From Chrysophaeum taylorii (Eukaryota > Sar > Pelagophyceae > Pelagomonadales > Pelagomonadaceae), in contig JAQMWT010000237.1 of the NCBI GenBank assembly GCA_029834535.1, forward strand, positions 1 to 64,000: a stretch of DNA of 64,000 nt, given 5' to 3'. Position numbers and translations under genes: made by a program. Under the pieces are notes generated by a model. That model was not told the DNA's origin and ran no database searches. It saw nothing but the letters and a program-made list of their open reading frames with translations. Below, piece by piece: positions 8,392 to 16,877 of this stretch (its first letter is position 1; every line of letters begins with the position of its first letter).

Positions 8392-9900
8392 CTCAATGCC
8401 AAAGAACGTGCCAATCGCTTCCACCGGGTGCATCACTGCCCCGACAACGTCGCTGCCAAGGCCCCCAACGTACTTGCTCGCCCTGGATTCTCTGCTTCTG
8501 ACATACCATATCGCGACTTATGCACCGACTGCATCGCACACAACAAGCGCCACCCGCACAAGCATTTCAATGCGACCAAGCCTTCTTTGAGCAAACTCAC
8601 AAAGCCGGCGAAGTCTGGGCGTGCGACGGCGGCTATGTGACCATCCCATCCGAATGGGAGGCTTCACACATATCATCGTCTTCAAGGAACTCATTTCGAA
8701 ATTTCTCTTGGTGTACTTTACACGCACCACCAACGCCACGGAGTTCACTCAAGCTCTGGATTTTGTGTATGACTTCTGTCGTACACAACTCAACGTGCAC
8801 ATGCGCACCCTCTACTCCGATGCCTTCAAGCCCTACTTTAGCCAGCACATTACCTCCCCGTACCGCGTCGATAAGGGCATTCAACTCATCGCCTTCCCGC
8901 CGTACATGCACCACTTTAACTTTGAAGTTGAGTCTGCCATCGGTTTCATCGCCTCCGCCTCCTCAACTCGCCTTCGTTCTCTCCTTAATGCTCACTATCG
9001 TGGCGCCAAGATCGTGGAACCAGCTATCATGTTCCCATGGGCGGTGATACACACCGTTCAAAGCTACAACCTTCTCCCGAACGCCACGCTCGAGCGCATT
9101 CATCATGCTATCATGAGTCCGCTACAGCTACCCTACAACCAACTCAACACTCCCCAACATGACATGCTCAAGATTTTCGGCGCTGAATGTTACCTTTTAT
9201 TGGAGCCCCACGAACACCACAAGTGGGAACCGTGCCGCCGCAAATATATATATCTCTGTTGCGCCAACGCGCAAAACCCGCTCGTCTCCCCGCGCGTCGA
9301 CCATCTCGCTGACGTCGTCCTCAACCCTGAAAACGAACAAATTCGTGTTTCGTCCAAGCTGCAATTCCTCTACATGTTGCAGCATCCTACTCCTGATCCT
9401 GAACTAGCTCCTCCGCCTCACGCTCCTCCCGCGCCTTTCTCGCTCACACCCCACACCGCTATCCAAGACCATGTCATTCAGAGGGGGACAAGGACTCCTC
9501 ATCCTCAGAGGGGGCACTCCCCACCTCCTTCAGCTCCTTCTTCGTCCCCTACTCCTGCCTCTTCTCGCTCTTCTAACACTCTCGCCGACAATTCTGGCTC
9601 TATGTCACCGCCGCCCTTGCTTCCTTCTTACAAAGACCTTTTTGCACAAGATGACCTTATTCTTGTCCCAGGTTCCAAACAGCCTAACATCCGCAAGGCC
9701 ACTTCTATGAAAACTATCCGAGCCCGGTTACAAGCGTCTACTATTGGTGCTTACAAAGCCGCTGGCGGCAAGCTCGCCGATTCCGCTGGGATCTTCGCCA
9801 CCACTTTCTTACGTTCAAGTCTCCCGCCCTCTCCGCCCTTCATCTCCGTGGTGGTATCCTCTGGTCTGCTATCTGCTCAGAGGGGGAACATGCGTTGTTA
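8392..9900 (+). pseudogene. copia-A1 integrase
   Basis: Spread over three phases. A His/Cys zinc-binding region (F-H-R-V-H-H ... L-C-T-D-C-I-A-H) is read near 8410-8560. The first catalytic Asp is in W-A-C-D-G-G-Y-V (near 8610-8640), the second in L-Y-S-D-A-F-K-P (near 8815), and the Glu in F-N-F-E-V-E-S-A (near 8920). The frame 8621-9901 then continues through W-A-V-I-H-T-V-Q-S-Y-N-L-L-P-N, as in copia-C, into a proline-rich linker. Frameshifts near 8545, 8660 and 9780 break it. Two CAGAGGGGG words occur in the linker (9479, 9506). Confidence 0.7.
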
Positions 9901-9934
9901 GCTCGTCTTCTTCTCCCGTTGCGCACTGACTTAC

Positions 9935-12223
9935 TTGCCCGCTACCCGCACGTCGATGGTTACTTCGCCCCACGCCAAGTGCGCATCCAGCATCCCAGCT
10001 GCAACCTTTTTAACTGCGGATGGTTCACCTGCGTGCCCTATTCCTCAGCCCCTTTTATCTGCGTTCACTGAACACGCTGCTGCCTTCGGCACTTCTTCCT
10101 TACAATATGCACTTACGTACCTGGCGCCGATCAGCTTTATTGATCACAACTCCTCCGAGTTTGGCGCTACTTCCGCATCTCTGGCTGACTTGGAGGAATA
10201 CCTTCTGGTCTCTACAGAGTTTATCACCCAGGTCTTACGTACCGACCCTACTATCCATATCCAACTGGAATCTGCCCCTACTACTCCTACTGACGCTGTT
10301 TCCGCTTATCCCGAAGTTGCGCACACTGCCTCGACCGCAACGTCGCTAAACTATAATTCACCAGCCATTGTTGGTCCTGACGAATATAAGGTCCAAGAAG
10401 CGGACGTTTCCATTGACGAATATAAACTTAAGTGCCTCCACGGTTTGTCGCCTGAAAACAGGCACGCCTACCTCAAGGCCATCGCCAAGGAACTCCACGA
10501 CATTATCCGCTTTGGCTGCTTCAAACTTTCCTTACCCGACGGTGTCTCTCGTCCTATTGACAGCAAGATGGTGCTGAAGATTAAAACAGACTCTGCAGGC
10601 AAATACGTTAAGCACAAGGCTCGCCTCGTACTACGTGGCTTCCTAGCATCTCTTGGCGCCGATTTCTTTGGTACCTTCAGCCCCATGGCCACCATGACCG
10701 CAATCCGGGTACTACTAGCTATTGCAGCATACAAGCAATTGCCTGTCTACCATGCAGACGTCCCGAACGCCTTCGTTCAGTCTGACATCGATGCCAACGT
10801 CTATGTTCAGTTACCAGACGGCATCAAGCTTATCGACCCCGATGACGCTAAGTACAAGGGCCGACGTCTACCGAAACTGCTGAAGTCACTTTATGGACTT
10901 CGGCAATCACCATCCCTTTGGAACAAAGAGATAGACGGCTTCTTCCGTAGCCTTGGCTACAAACGCCTGCATTCGGACTCTTGCCTATATGCTCGAGTAT
11001 CCGCACATGCTAAGTTCGTCGTATGCAGTCTGTCTGTAGACGACATTGTTATTGTGTCCAATGACGACCCTCTTCGTACTGAATTACAGGATGCCCTCCA
11101 CAAACGGTATGCTGTAGAGCAGTTTGAACCTGTCCATACCCTCCTAGGCATGCGTGTGTGTCGCACATCTGACGGTTCCATTTCTCTGGATGTGCAAGCC
11201 AAGCTGGATGAACTCTTCGCTGATCACCCAGTCTTGCAGCAACTGACCCCGCTTAAATATCCTATGTCATCGTCCTTCAAGTATAAAGATGGCACTCCCA
11301 GCTCTGAAACAGAGTTGTACATCAATTCGCACTTTGCCACCCTCCTTGGCAAGCTGGTGTTCATGCAAGTTGCCTGCAGACCTGACTTCTCGCAAGCCTT
11401 GGGCAGATGTTCGCGTGGTATGCATGCACCCACGTATGTTCACGTCCAAATGCTAGAGCATTTGCTTCGCTACCTCAAGAAGCCGGAAAACCGCTCACTT
11501 CGCCTCTGGTTCCATCCTAAAGGTAATGCCATTGAAGCTCACCTTCGCACTGTCTCCGCTAATCGAATTGATCTATCCACTGTGGTCGACTACCAACCGC
11601 AGGATGTATCTACTGGACAGTTTGACCCCTTAGTTGCCATGGTTGACGCTGACAATGCCCCTTCCTTAGCACAGGAAGATAGGAAATCTACCACCGGGTT
11701 TGTCTTCTATCTTTTCAACTGCCTTATTGGTTGGAAAAGCAAACTTCAACCGATTGTCTCCTGCTCAACTCACGAAGCTGAGTTGATTGCCCTCAGTATT
11801 TGTGCTGATGAAGCTGTTTGGCTACGCAAGCTGCTGTTGGAACTCTCCTTTGTCGTCAACCCCACCTTCTACGTCAACAATGCTAATGGTGAGAACACCG
11901 CTGACCCTGTTGACTTCGATGACAATGACAACCCAATTGCTGAAGATATGCGCTTCATCAGAAGCCTACCTCTCTTGTCTGACAATGCTGCCGCTGTTCA
12001 CACCTCTAATAACCCAGATGGGTCCTCTCGATCCAAGGCACTGTCGACCAGATGGTTTAAAATCCGTGAGTACATCTCGCTACAGAAAATACGAGTCCAT
12101 CATGTTCCCGGCAAGCTGAACGTGGCGGATGGTTTTACAAAGCCACTTGCTGCTGAGTTCTCCACTTTTCGTTCTCTACTCGGTATGCATCATGCCTCTG
12201 ACGACAAGCCTTTACAGGATTGA
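9935..12223 (+). CDS. copia-A1 reverse transcriptase and RNase H
   Basis: A 762-residue frame. The RT part (from about residue 190) has F-K-L-S-L-P-D, K-H-K-A-R-L-V-L-R-G-F, F-S-P-M-A-T-M-T, H-A-D-V-P-N-A-F-V-Q-S, L-Y-G-L-R-Q-S-P and the catalytic S-V-D-D-I-V-I-V (VDD at 11036-11044). RNase H follows with V-D-A-D-N-A-P-S, D-R-K-S-T-T-G-F, H-E-A-E-L-I-A-L, L-L-S-D-N-A-A-A-V-H and A-D-G-F-T-K-P-L-A. All catalytic acidic residues appear present. The upstream part (to about 10330) is linker, and a frame change near 10000 separates it from integrase. The stop at 12221-12223 is followed in phase by eight or nine codons, the fourth 21-nt repeat, and a second stop. Confidence 0.85.
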   Translation: MPATRTSMVTSPHAKCASSIPAATFLTADGSPACPIPQPLLSAFTEHAAAFGTSSLQYALTYLAPISFIDHNSSEFGATSASLADLEEYLLVSTEFITQVLRTDPTIHIQLESAPTTPTDAVSAYPEVAHTASTATSLNYNSPAIVGPDEYKVQEADVSIDEYKLKCLHGLSPENRHAYLKAIAKELHDIIRFGCFKLSLPDGVSRPIDSKMVLKIKTDSAGKYVKHKARLVLRGFLASLGADFFGTFSPMATMTAIRVLLAIAAYKQLPVYHADVPNAFVQSDIDANVYVQLPDGIKLIDPDDAKYKGRRLPKLLKSLYGLRQSPSLWNKEIDGFFRSLGYKRLHSDSCLYARVSAHAKFVVCSLSVDDIVIVSNDDPLRTELQDALHKRYAVEQFEPVHTLLGMRVCRTSDGSISLDVQAKLDELFADHPVLQQLTPLKYPMSSSFKYKDGTPSSETELYINSHFATLLGKLVFMQVACRPDFSQALGRCSRGMHAPTYVHVQMLEHLLRYLKKPENRSLRLWFHPKGNAIEAHLRTVSANRIDLSTVVDYQPQDVSTGQFDPLVAMVDADNAPSLAQEDRKSTTGFVFYLFNCLIGWKSKLQPIVSCSTHEAELIALSICADEAVWLRKLLLELSFVVNPTFYVNNANGENTADPVDFDDNDNPIAEDMRFIRSLPLLSDNAAAVHTSNNPDGSSRSKALSTRWFKIREYISLQKIRVHHVPGKLNVADGFTKPLAAEFSTFRSLLGMHHASDDKPLQD
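10333..10353 (+). repeat. 21-nt repeat, copy 3 (codes TATSLNY)
   Basis: Lies between the integrase linker and the conserved pre-RT block (V-G-P-D-E-Y-K). The aligned copia-C protein lacks this peptide (it reads H-L-T-T-T-H-D-P-S-T-V-G-S), so the site looks inserted or specific to copia-A. Confidence 0.55.
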
Positions 12224-12240
12224 AGATGCCTAACTCTAGT

Positions 12241-12261
12241 GACCGCAACGTCGTTAAACTA
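12241..12261 (+). repeat. 21-nt repeat, copy 4 (pol/ORF3 junction)
   Basis: Lies 17 bp after the RNase H stop. Read in the pol phase it gives V-T-A-T-S-L-N followed by TAG instead of a Tyr codon. C1 has a related sequence at the same junction (43106-43126, minus), giving S-E-M-T-L-N then TAA. Confidence 0.6.
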
Positions 12262-12307
12262 GCCCTGGCCTTACCTTCTTTTGCCACAATTTTTTGTACG
12301 CGTGTGA

Positions 12308-14305
12308 GTGTCGCTCATGTCTTTTTCTTGGCACTCCCGTGGCCGTGGCCGTGGCATCTCTCCAGTCGTTCGAAGGACAATTCCACGCTCGCTCTCCACG
12401 ACCGAGCCTTCTCCCAAGTTGTCTCAAAAGCGACAACCCATAACCACTGTCACTCCTGCTACCTCCCAGGCTGCTACTGTCTCACCGACACCAGCTGAAC
12501 ATATTTTACTACAATCCCTAACACTCCAGGATGGCCTCAACATGGATTTTGCCCTGATTGAACGAGGATTCTCTCTCTCTGAGAGCTTCCGTACTCCTGC
12601 TACTCCCTTTCTCTCTTCTTTTATGCGAGCGGAAATCTCTACGGCACTCAACTCGATCTATGAATCTGCTGACTTTTCACTGTTTGTGGAACTAACAACA
12701 TTCATATCCATGCGCCTACCCATTACTACATTTTGGGAAGCTGCTCCTGCTATTGCTTCTATTGGCTGCTACAGAGGCCCCAAACGTGAACGTTTCATTC
12801 TGTCATCCTACTGTACGCAATGCCTCAACGATTTGGGGCAACCTACATTTCTTGCCTCCACCACATATAATTCGAAGTCACAAGCACCTAGTGAACTCCC
12901 CACTGAAGTGCTGAGTCACCTCAACACAGATGACCACAAGAAGAATGGTCACATTCCCATCTCAACTATCACCATTAACATTTGTTGCGCTTGTCACAAC
13001 ACCGATCAGGTGCCCATACAACCTATCGTATGTGCACGTAATGCTACTTCCTTCCAACCCCCCTGTGATGGGTGCTCAGCTGGTCATATGCGCGCAACCA
13101 TCATACGCACGTATCATTTGCCAAAGGAGCTACATACTCTCTTGACTAGCAGTCTAACGCAACATCCGTCACTTGCTCATTTAGTCTTATCAGTAACCGA
13201 TGCAGCCACAGACTCCACCACTCAACTGCCATTCGCACTGGATCTTCGGCTTATTACTCAGATGCACCTGGAGCATCTTAACTTTCTTGTAACTCTCGTG
13301 CGAACACAGGCTCGTAAAACTCAGGCTATGTTCAAGCCCGCCAAATACCACCATGTGATTAATACTGCTGTCCAATCGTGGGCACAACATCTTGACGACT
13401 ACGTATCATCCTCAGATGATACAAAGCCGCCATCACTCCTGGATGTAATGTTCGGCCCCACCTATACTCCGGCAGAACATCAAGACTTTCTGCACTTTCT
13501 AAACACGAAATACCCCCTACTTGCACAGCATGTGTTGACCGAAACGTCATTAAACTACTCACTTCCCACATCAGAATCTACTCTGGAAATGTCTTCGCCA
13601 TCGACACACCCTGCCCCTTCTGCCTCGCCTGATGATGTCGATGCCTTGCGTCAACAAATCGAGCAACGCCAGGAAACTCTTCGCCTACATATGCGCAAGG
13701 TCAACACCCTCAGCGCTGAGAATCTATCTCTGCGCACAGATCTGCAGGCTGCCATTGCTTCAATTACCTCCCTGGAGAACCGGCTCTTTCCTCCTACAGC
13801 CAATGCACACGTGTTGCTCGTAACACTGCTCAAGATCACAGAGCTACTGTCTCGCTTAACTCTAACAGGTCATGACCAATATGCCGCCAACCATTCCTCC
13901 CCGGACGATCACCTCCATCGTCTGCGTGATAATTTGCTCTCGTGTATTCAAAGCACCCCCTTCGCATGTGAATCGGAAGACTCTTCTATCTTCTCGGATC
14001 CGTTCGCTGAGTCCAACTTCTTGGAAAACCAACTGGACACCCTAAAACTTGACTCACTAGTGCCATCCCTACTGAATGCTTTACTTGCACTCACGTTTCG
14101 TATGGTACCACACCATTCTGCTATTGGTGTTCACCACCTTACAGCAGAAGCTGACGAAGAAGATACTGATACCCTCGAACCAGTAACGATGCCCACCACC
14201 TCAGATAGCCGCAACACACTGTCTGTTATACCGGTGTTTCGTAGTGCTCTGTTTAAAAGCGTCAAGTCGACTCTCAACTCACCAAGTTCAAGTCCTAAGC
14301 CCTAG
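12308..14305 (+). CDS. copia-A1 ORF3, unknown protein with CXXC motifs and coiled coil
   Basis: A 665-residue frame after RNase H, in the same phase as pol but separated by three stops (12221, 12260, 12299). The N-terminus has an RGRGRG stretch (residues 11-16) in a basic Ser/Thr/Pro-rich region. Cys pairs are Y-C-T-Q-C (169/172), I-C-C-A-C-H (226/229), C242 and C-D-G-C-S-A-G-H (253/256/260). A region near 440-500 with many Leu/Glu/Gln residues looks like a coiled coil. No transmembrane helix or signal peptide is obvious, so it does not look like an envelope protein. The copia-C frame at 41364-43070 shares the Cys/His layout and coiled coil. The function is unknown; nucleic-acid binding is one possibility. 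Confidence 0.7.
   Translation: MSLMSFSWHSRGRGRGISPVVRRTIPRSLSTTEPSPKLSQKRQPITTVTPATSQAATVSPTPAEHILLQSLTLQDGLNMDFALIERGFSLSESFRTPATPFLSSFMRAEISTALNSIYESADFSLFVELTTFISMRLPITTFWEAAPAIASIGCYRGPKRERFILSSYCTQCLNDLGQPTFLASTTYNSKSQAPSELPTEVLSHLNTDDHKKNGHIPISTITINICCACHNTDQVPIQPIVCARNATSFQPPCDGCSAGHMRATIIRTYHLPKELHTLLTSSLTQHPSLAHLVLSVTDAATDSTTQLPFALDLRLITQMHLEHLNFLVTLVRTQARKTQAMFKPAKYHHVINTAVQSWAQHLDDYVSSSDDTKPPSLLDVMFGPTYTPAEHQDFLHFLNTKYPLLAQHVLTETSLNYSLPTSESTLEMSSPSTHPAPSASPDDVDALRQQIEQRQETLRLHMRKVNTLSAENLSLRTDLQAAIASITSLENRLFPPTANAHVLLVTLLKITELLSRLTLTGHDQYAANHSSPDDHLHRLRDNLLSCIQSTPFACESEDSSIFSDPFAESNFLENQLDTLKLDSLVPSLLNALLALTFRMVPHHSAIGVHHLTAEADEEDTDTLEPVTMPTTSDSRNTLSVIPVFRSALFKSVKSTLNSPSSSPKP
13537..13557 (+). 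repeat. 21-nt repeat, copy 5 (codes TETSLNY)
   Basis: Inside ORF3, between its helical middle and the coiled-coil part, encoding V-L-T-E-T-S-L-N-Y-S. The aligned stretch of copia-C ORF3 lacks it. Confidence 0.55.
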
Positions 14306-14462
14306 GACACCCTACTATGCTCTTGACGCTTCTTATGTGACCTCTGCGACCATCAAGACTGTATGCCCCTTCCCTTTTTTTTCCCCTTCTCCTGTTTTCA
14401 TCATCATCTTTCTCAATATATACTCTTCAGTCGCACCTTGCGCTTAAGAGATCTCGAGGGGG
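14306..14462 (+). other. copia-A1 3' UTR and polypurine tract
   Basis: A pyrimidine-rich non-coding stretch ending in CTCGAGGGGG. The GAGGGGG at 14456-14462 directly precedes the 3' LTR and is the likely plus-strand primer. C1 has GTTGAGGGGG at the same place. Confidence 0.7.
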
Positions 14463-14775
14463 TGCAGAGAAATCTGCTGCCTCTTACCCTTATCCGTCCG
14501 TTGAGAACGTGATCTCTTCCTTGCCCTTCTTCTTCCTTTATACACAATCAAATAGTCCTATGATCTGTGCCTACGCTCATCATCATGGTCTAGCGCGTCC
14601 CGAGGTATGTAGCACTATACACTTTACCTTTCTCGTGTAGTTCTAGATGCCGCCTGTCGTGTTCTGAGGATATAGGGAACATACCTTTTATTCCCCGAAT
14701 TAAATACTTCCAGACGTTCATGATGAGACGGGATGGTTTCCCAGGTGACTTACCACAGCTTGCTAATGCTCTGCA
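14463..14775 (+). repeat. 3' LTR of copia-A1
   Basis: 313 bp with the same TGCAGAG/CTCTGCA ends as the 5' LTR and only a few differences from it. It is followed by the target duplication CAACT (14776-14780). Confidence 0.92.
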
Positions 14776-14955
14776 CAACTGTGTTACCCTTCAGCAGAGT
14801 GAGCGCAGTGGTAGTCTGCCCTCGTATCTGTCTCATATAACGAGGACAGCCGGTGTGAATAACACAGCGTTTTCTTGAATCAAAAGGTGCTAAAAAGTAA
14901 GAGAGCTAACCCTAGGATAGGGGGATACTAACCCTAATTCGAATTTCTATCTCTA
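14776..14955 (-). repeat. 3' LTR of copia-B1, main part
   Basis: On the minus strand it starts TAGAGATAG (14955 downward) and continues at 2334-2314 past the copia-A1 insertion to the terminal TTCTCTA. It differs from the other copia-B LTRs, so this element is older than A1. Confidence 0.7.
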
Positions 14956-14997
14956 CGCCCTCACAGATTGAACTCGGTGAGCGAAATCTGGATCAAA

Positions 14998-15524
14998 CTA
15001 AGCAGGAAGCGGCTTGCCATCGACGAGAACATAGAGAGTGCTCTGGACGGAGTCGTACGGTGGAACAGCAGTAGAAAGAGTAACTTGATGAGATGGTGGT
15101 GAAGAAGATGTAGAGTGAACACCGTAGGCGTTTTTGAACTTGTGGAATAAATTGCGTGGAAGAAGCTTTGAAAAGTGATCGGCTACCTGGTAGTGAGTAG
15201 GACACCAGAGAGGACGAATGACAGAGTTGGCCTGGTAGTCACGAATGTGAAATTCTCGTAAATTGACACGACGAGAAGGAGCATTGACTATAGGGTGATT
15301 AGCGACATGCAATGCGCTAGCGTTATCAATAAGCAGGGGAATAGCGTGAGCTTGCTCACGTGAAAACAGATCAGGGTGAGAGGAGAAGATCTTTTGGAAC
15401 CATTGACATTCATCAGCGGCTGTGCTAGCGGCGATGAGTTCGGCTTCCATGGTGCTTTTGGCAGTAAGAGTTTGGCGTTTGCTAGACTAGAATACGAGAT
15501 TGCCAAAGACGAAAATACATGCAC
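14998..15524 (-). pseudogene. copia-B1 RNase H
   Basis: The frame 15450-14998 contains M-E-A-E-L-I-A-A-S, L-L-I-D-N-A-S-A-L-H and A-D-H-F-S-K-L-L, the usual C-terminal RNase H segments of copia pol. The preceding part (S-K-T-L-T-A-K-S-T) lies in another phase up to about 15524. The region between 15525 and 15722 also looks like decayed pol but has no continuous frame. The end of this frame is only about 40 bp from the LTR, so the long 3' tail seen in other copia-B copies is missing here. Confidence 0.65.
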
Positions 15525-15722
15525 CAGAATGAGATCTTAAGCGAGGGTCATAACGGTCAGCGAAACTGGCATCAGTAAAACAAATTATGGGCGAACGAGG
15601 ATGATGCAATTCTGGGTAGTTTCCGATCAGATGCTGAATAAAGGGCGTAATAGAGGGGCTGCCGGATGAACTGAATAGTCGAGAGAATCATTCGGAGTAC
15701 CCTTCAAATAGCGAAGTAAAAC

Positions 15723-16874
15723 TTACAAGTGGAGAAGATGGGTCTGCTCAGGGTTGTGCATACCCTTACAGCATTTGTTGCACAGAGTGGTGATATCTGG
15801 GCGACATGTGACAGACAAGTAAATACTAGTGCCACAGTAGTGAGGAAAATGCTTGCGTAATATTTCTAAAGTGGGAGCCAAGTCGGAGAGAAGTTTAACA
15901 GAAGGTTTTTGAGTGTGAATGTCCGAGTAGGGGACGTCAGTAGTATGGAGGTTGAGTTTATGCTCGGCGAGCATCTTGTTTATCTTCGCGGCTACATTCA
16001 TAGTAAGGTGACCAGCGGAGACGTTGTAGTGTACATCGATACCAAGGAAGGATCGGATGTTATCATGCCATGTACCTTTGCCATATTCCTTCTCCAGAGC
16101 GGTTCGAAGAGATGTGATTTTGGCAGTGTTGGTACCAGTGATCAATAAGTCATCGACAGTGATCAATAAGTCATCGACAGAGACGGATAGAAGAGCCCAT
16201 CTGTTGATAGATCGATCCCAGCTGATATAGAGGCAAGTGTCGACTTGTGAGCGTTCGAACTCATGTTGAAGAAGAAACGAGTCGAGCTCAATGTTCCACA
16301 ACAAAGCTGACTGTTTGAGACCATAGAGAGCCTTGACGAGTCGGGGAGCTAACTTGGACTCTGGGTGGTTTTTCTGTATCTGCTGGATAAGGTTGTGCGA
16401 GACACGTATGCCTCGAGGTAAGTCTATCCATACCGGGCGATCGAGTGCCGATTGGATGAATGCCTTGGGAATGTCTGCGTGCGCGACCGGGAGCCTGTGC
16501 TTCACAGCGATGGCGAGCAATAACCGGTTGGTGGCGAGCATCGCGGTCGGTGAAGATGTGGCATAAAAGTCACTGCCGACACGTGCCAATAAACCTCGGG
16601 CAACTAGACGAGCTTTATAGCGGTCTGGGGTGCCGTCAGCAAAATACTTGATCTTCAGCACGACTTTCGTCGAGATAGACGAACGGTCTGGCGGTAAAGG
16701 TTCAAGCTTAAAGACGAGGTTGCAGCACAAGCCCTCAGTTTCCTTGCGAATCGAAGCAATGTGCCTGAGCTTGTCTTCTTCGCTGAGTCCTTTGAGTTCG
16801 ACAATTTTCTCAGGTTCATAGACAATATCTTCAGCAGTCACGAGTTGTAACACGACATGGTCGATGTGCTGCAA
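15723..16874 (-). pseudogene. copia-B1 reverse transcriptase
   Basis: 383 residues with Y-K-A-R-L-V-A-R-G-L-L, H-A-D-I-P-K-A-F-I-Q-S, L-Y-G-L-K-Q-S-A, and the catalytic motif V-S-V-D-D-L-L-I-T immediately repeated as V-D-D-L-L-I-T. Copia RTs have one such motif. The extra seven residues come from an exact 21-bp duplication at 16137-16178. Later segments include F-L-G-I-D-V and T-C-R-P-D-I-T-T-L. The duplication in the palm probably kills activity. Confidence 0.8.
16137..16178 (-). repeat. 21-bp tandem duplication of RT catalytic motif
   Basis: Two exact adjacent 21-bp units (16137-16157 and 16158-16178) each encode V-D-D-L-L-I-T on the minus strand. Confidence 0.9.
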
Positions 16875-16877
16875 GTC

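Larger units (their letters stand above)
2335..14775 (+). mobile_element. copia-A1: full-length Ty1/copia-type retrotransposon with DNMT and ORF3
   Basis: A 12.4 kb element bounded by 312- and 313-bp LTRs that begin TGCAGAG and end CTCTGCA, with a perfect 5-bp target duplication CAACT. Internal order is half-tRNA primer site, gag, protease, C5-methyltransferase-like domain, GAG-pre/integrase, RT, RNase H, ORF3, polypurine tract. Integrase before RT is the copia order. The coding region has a SINE insertion, several frameshifts and in-frame stops, so this copy is probably dead although the LTRs are still very alike. The only other copia-A copy in the window is the partial one at 60893-62013. 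Confidence 0.92.

Noticed and set aside
12308-14305. ORF3 as an envelope gene
   Set aside because: No signal peptide, transmembrane helix or glycosylation-rich ectodomain is visible; Cys pairs and a coiled coil suggest something else.
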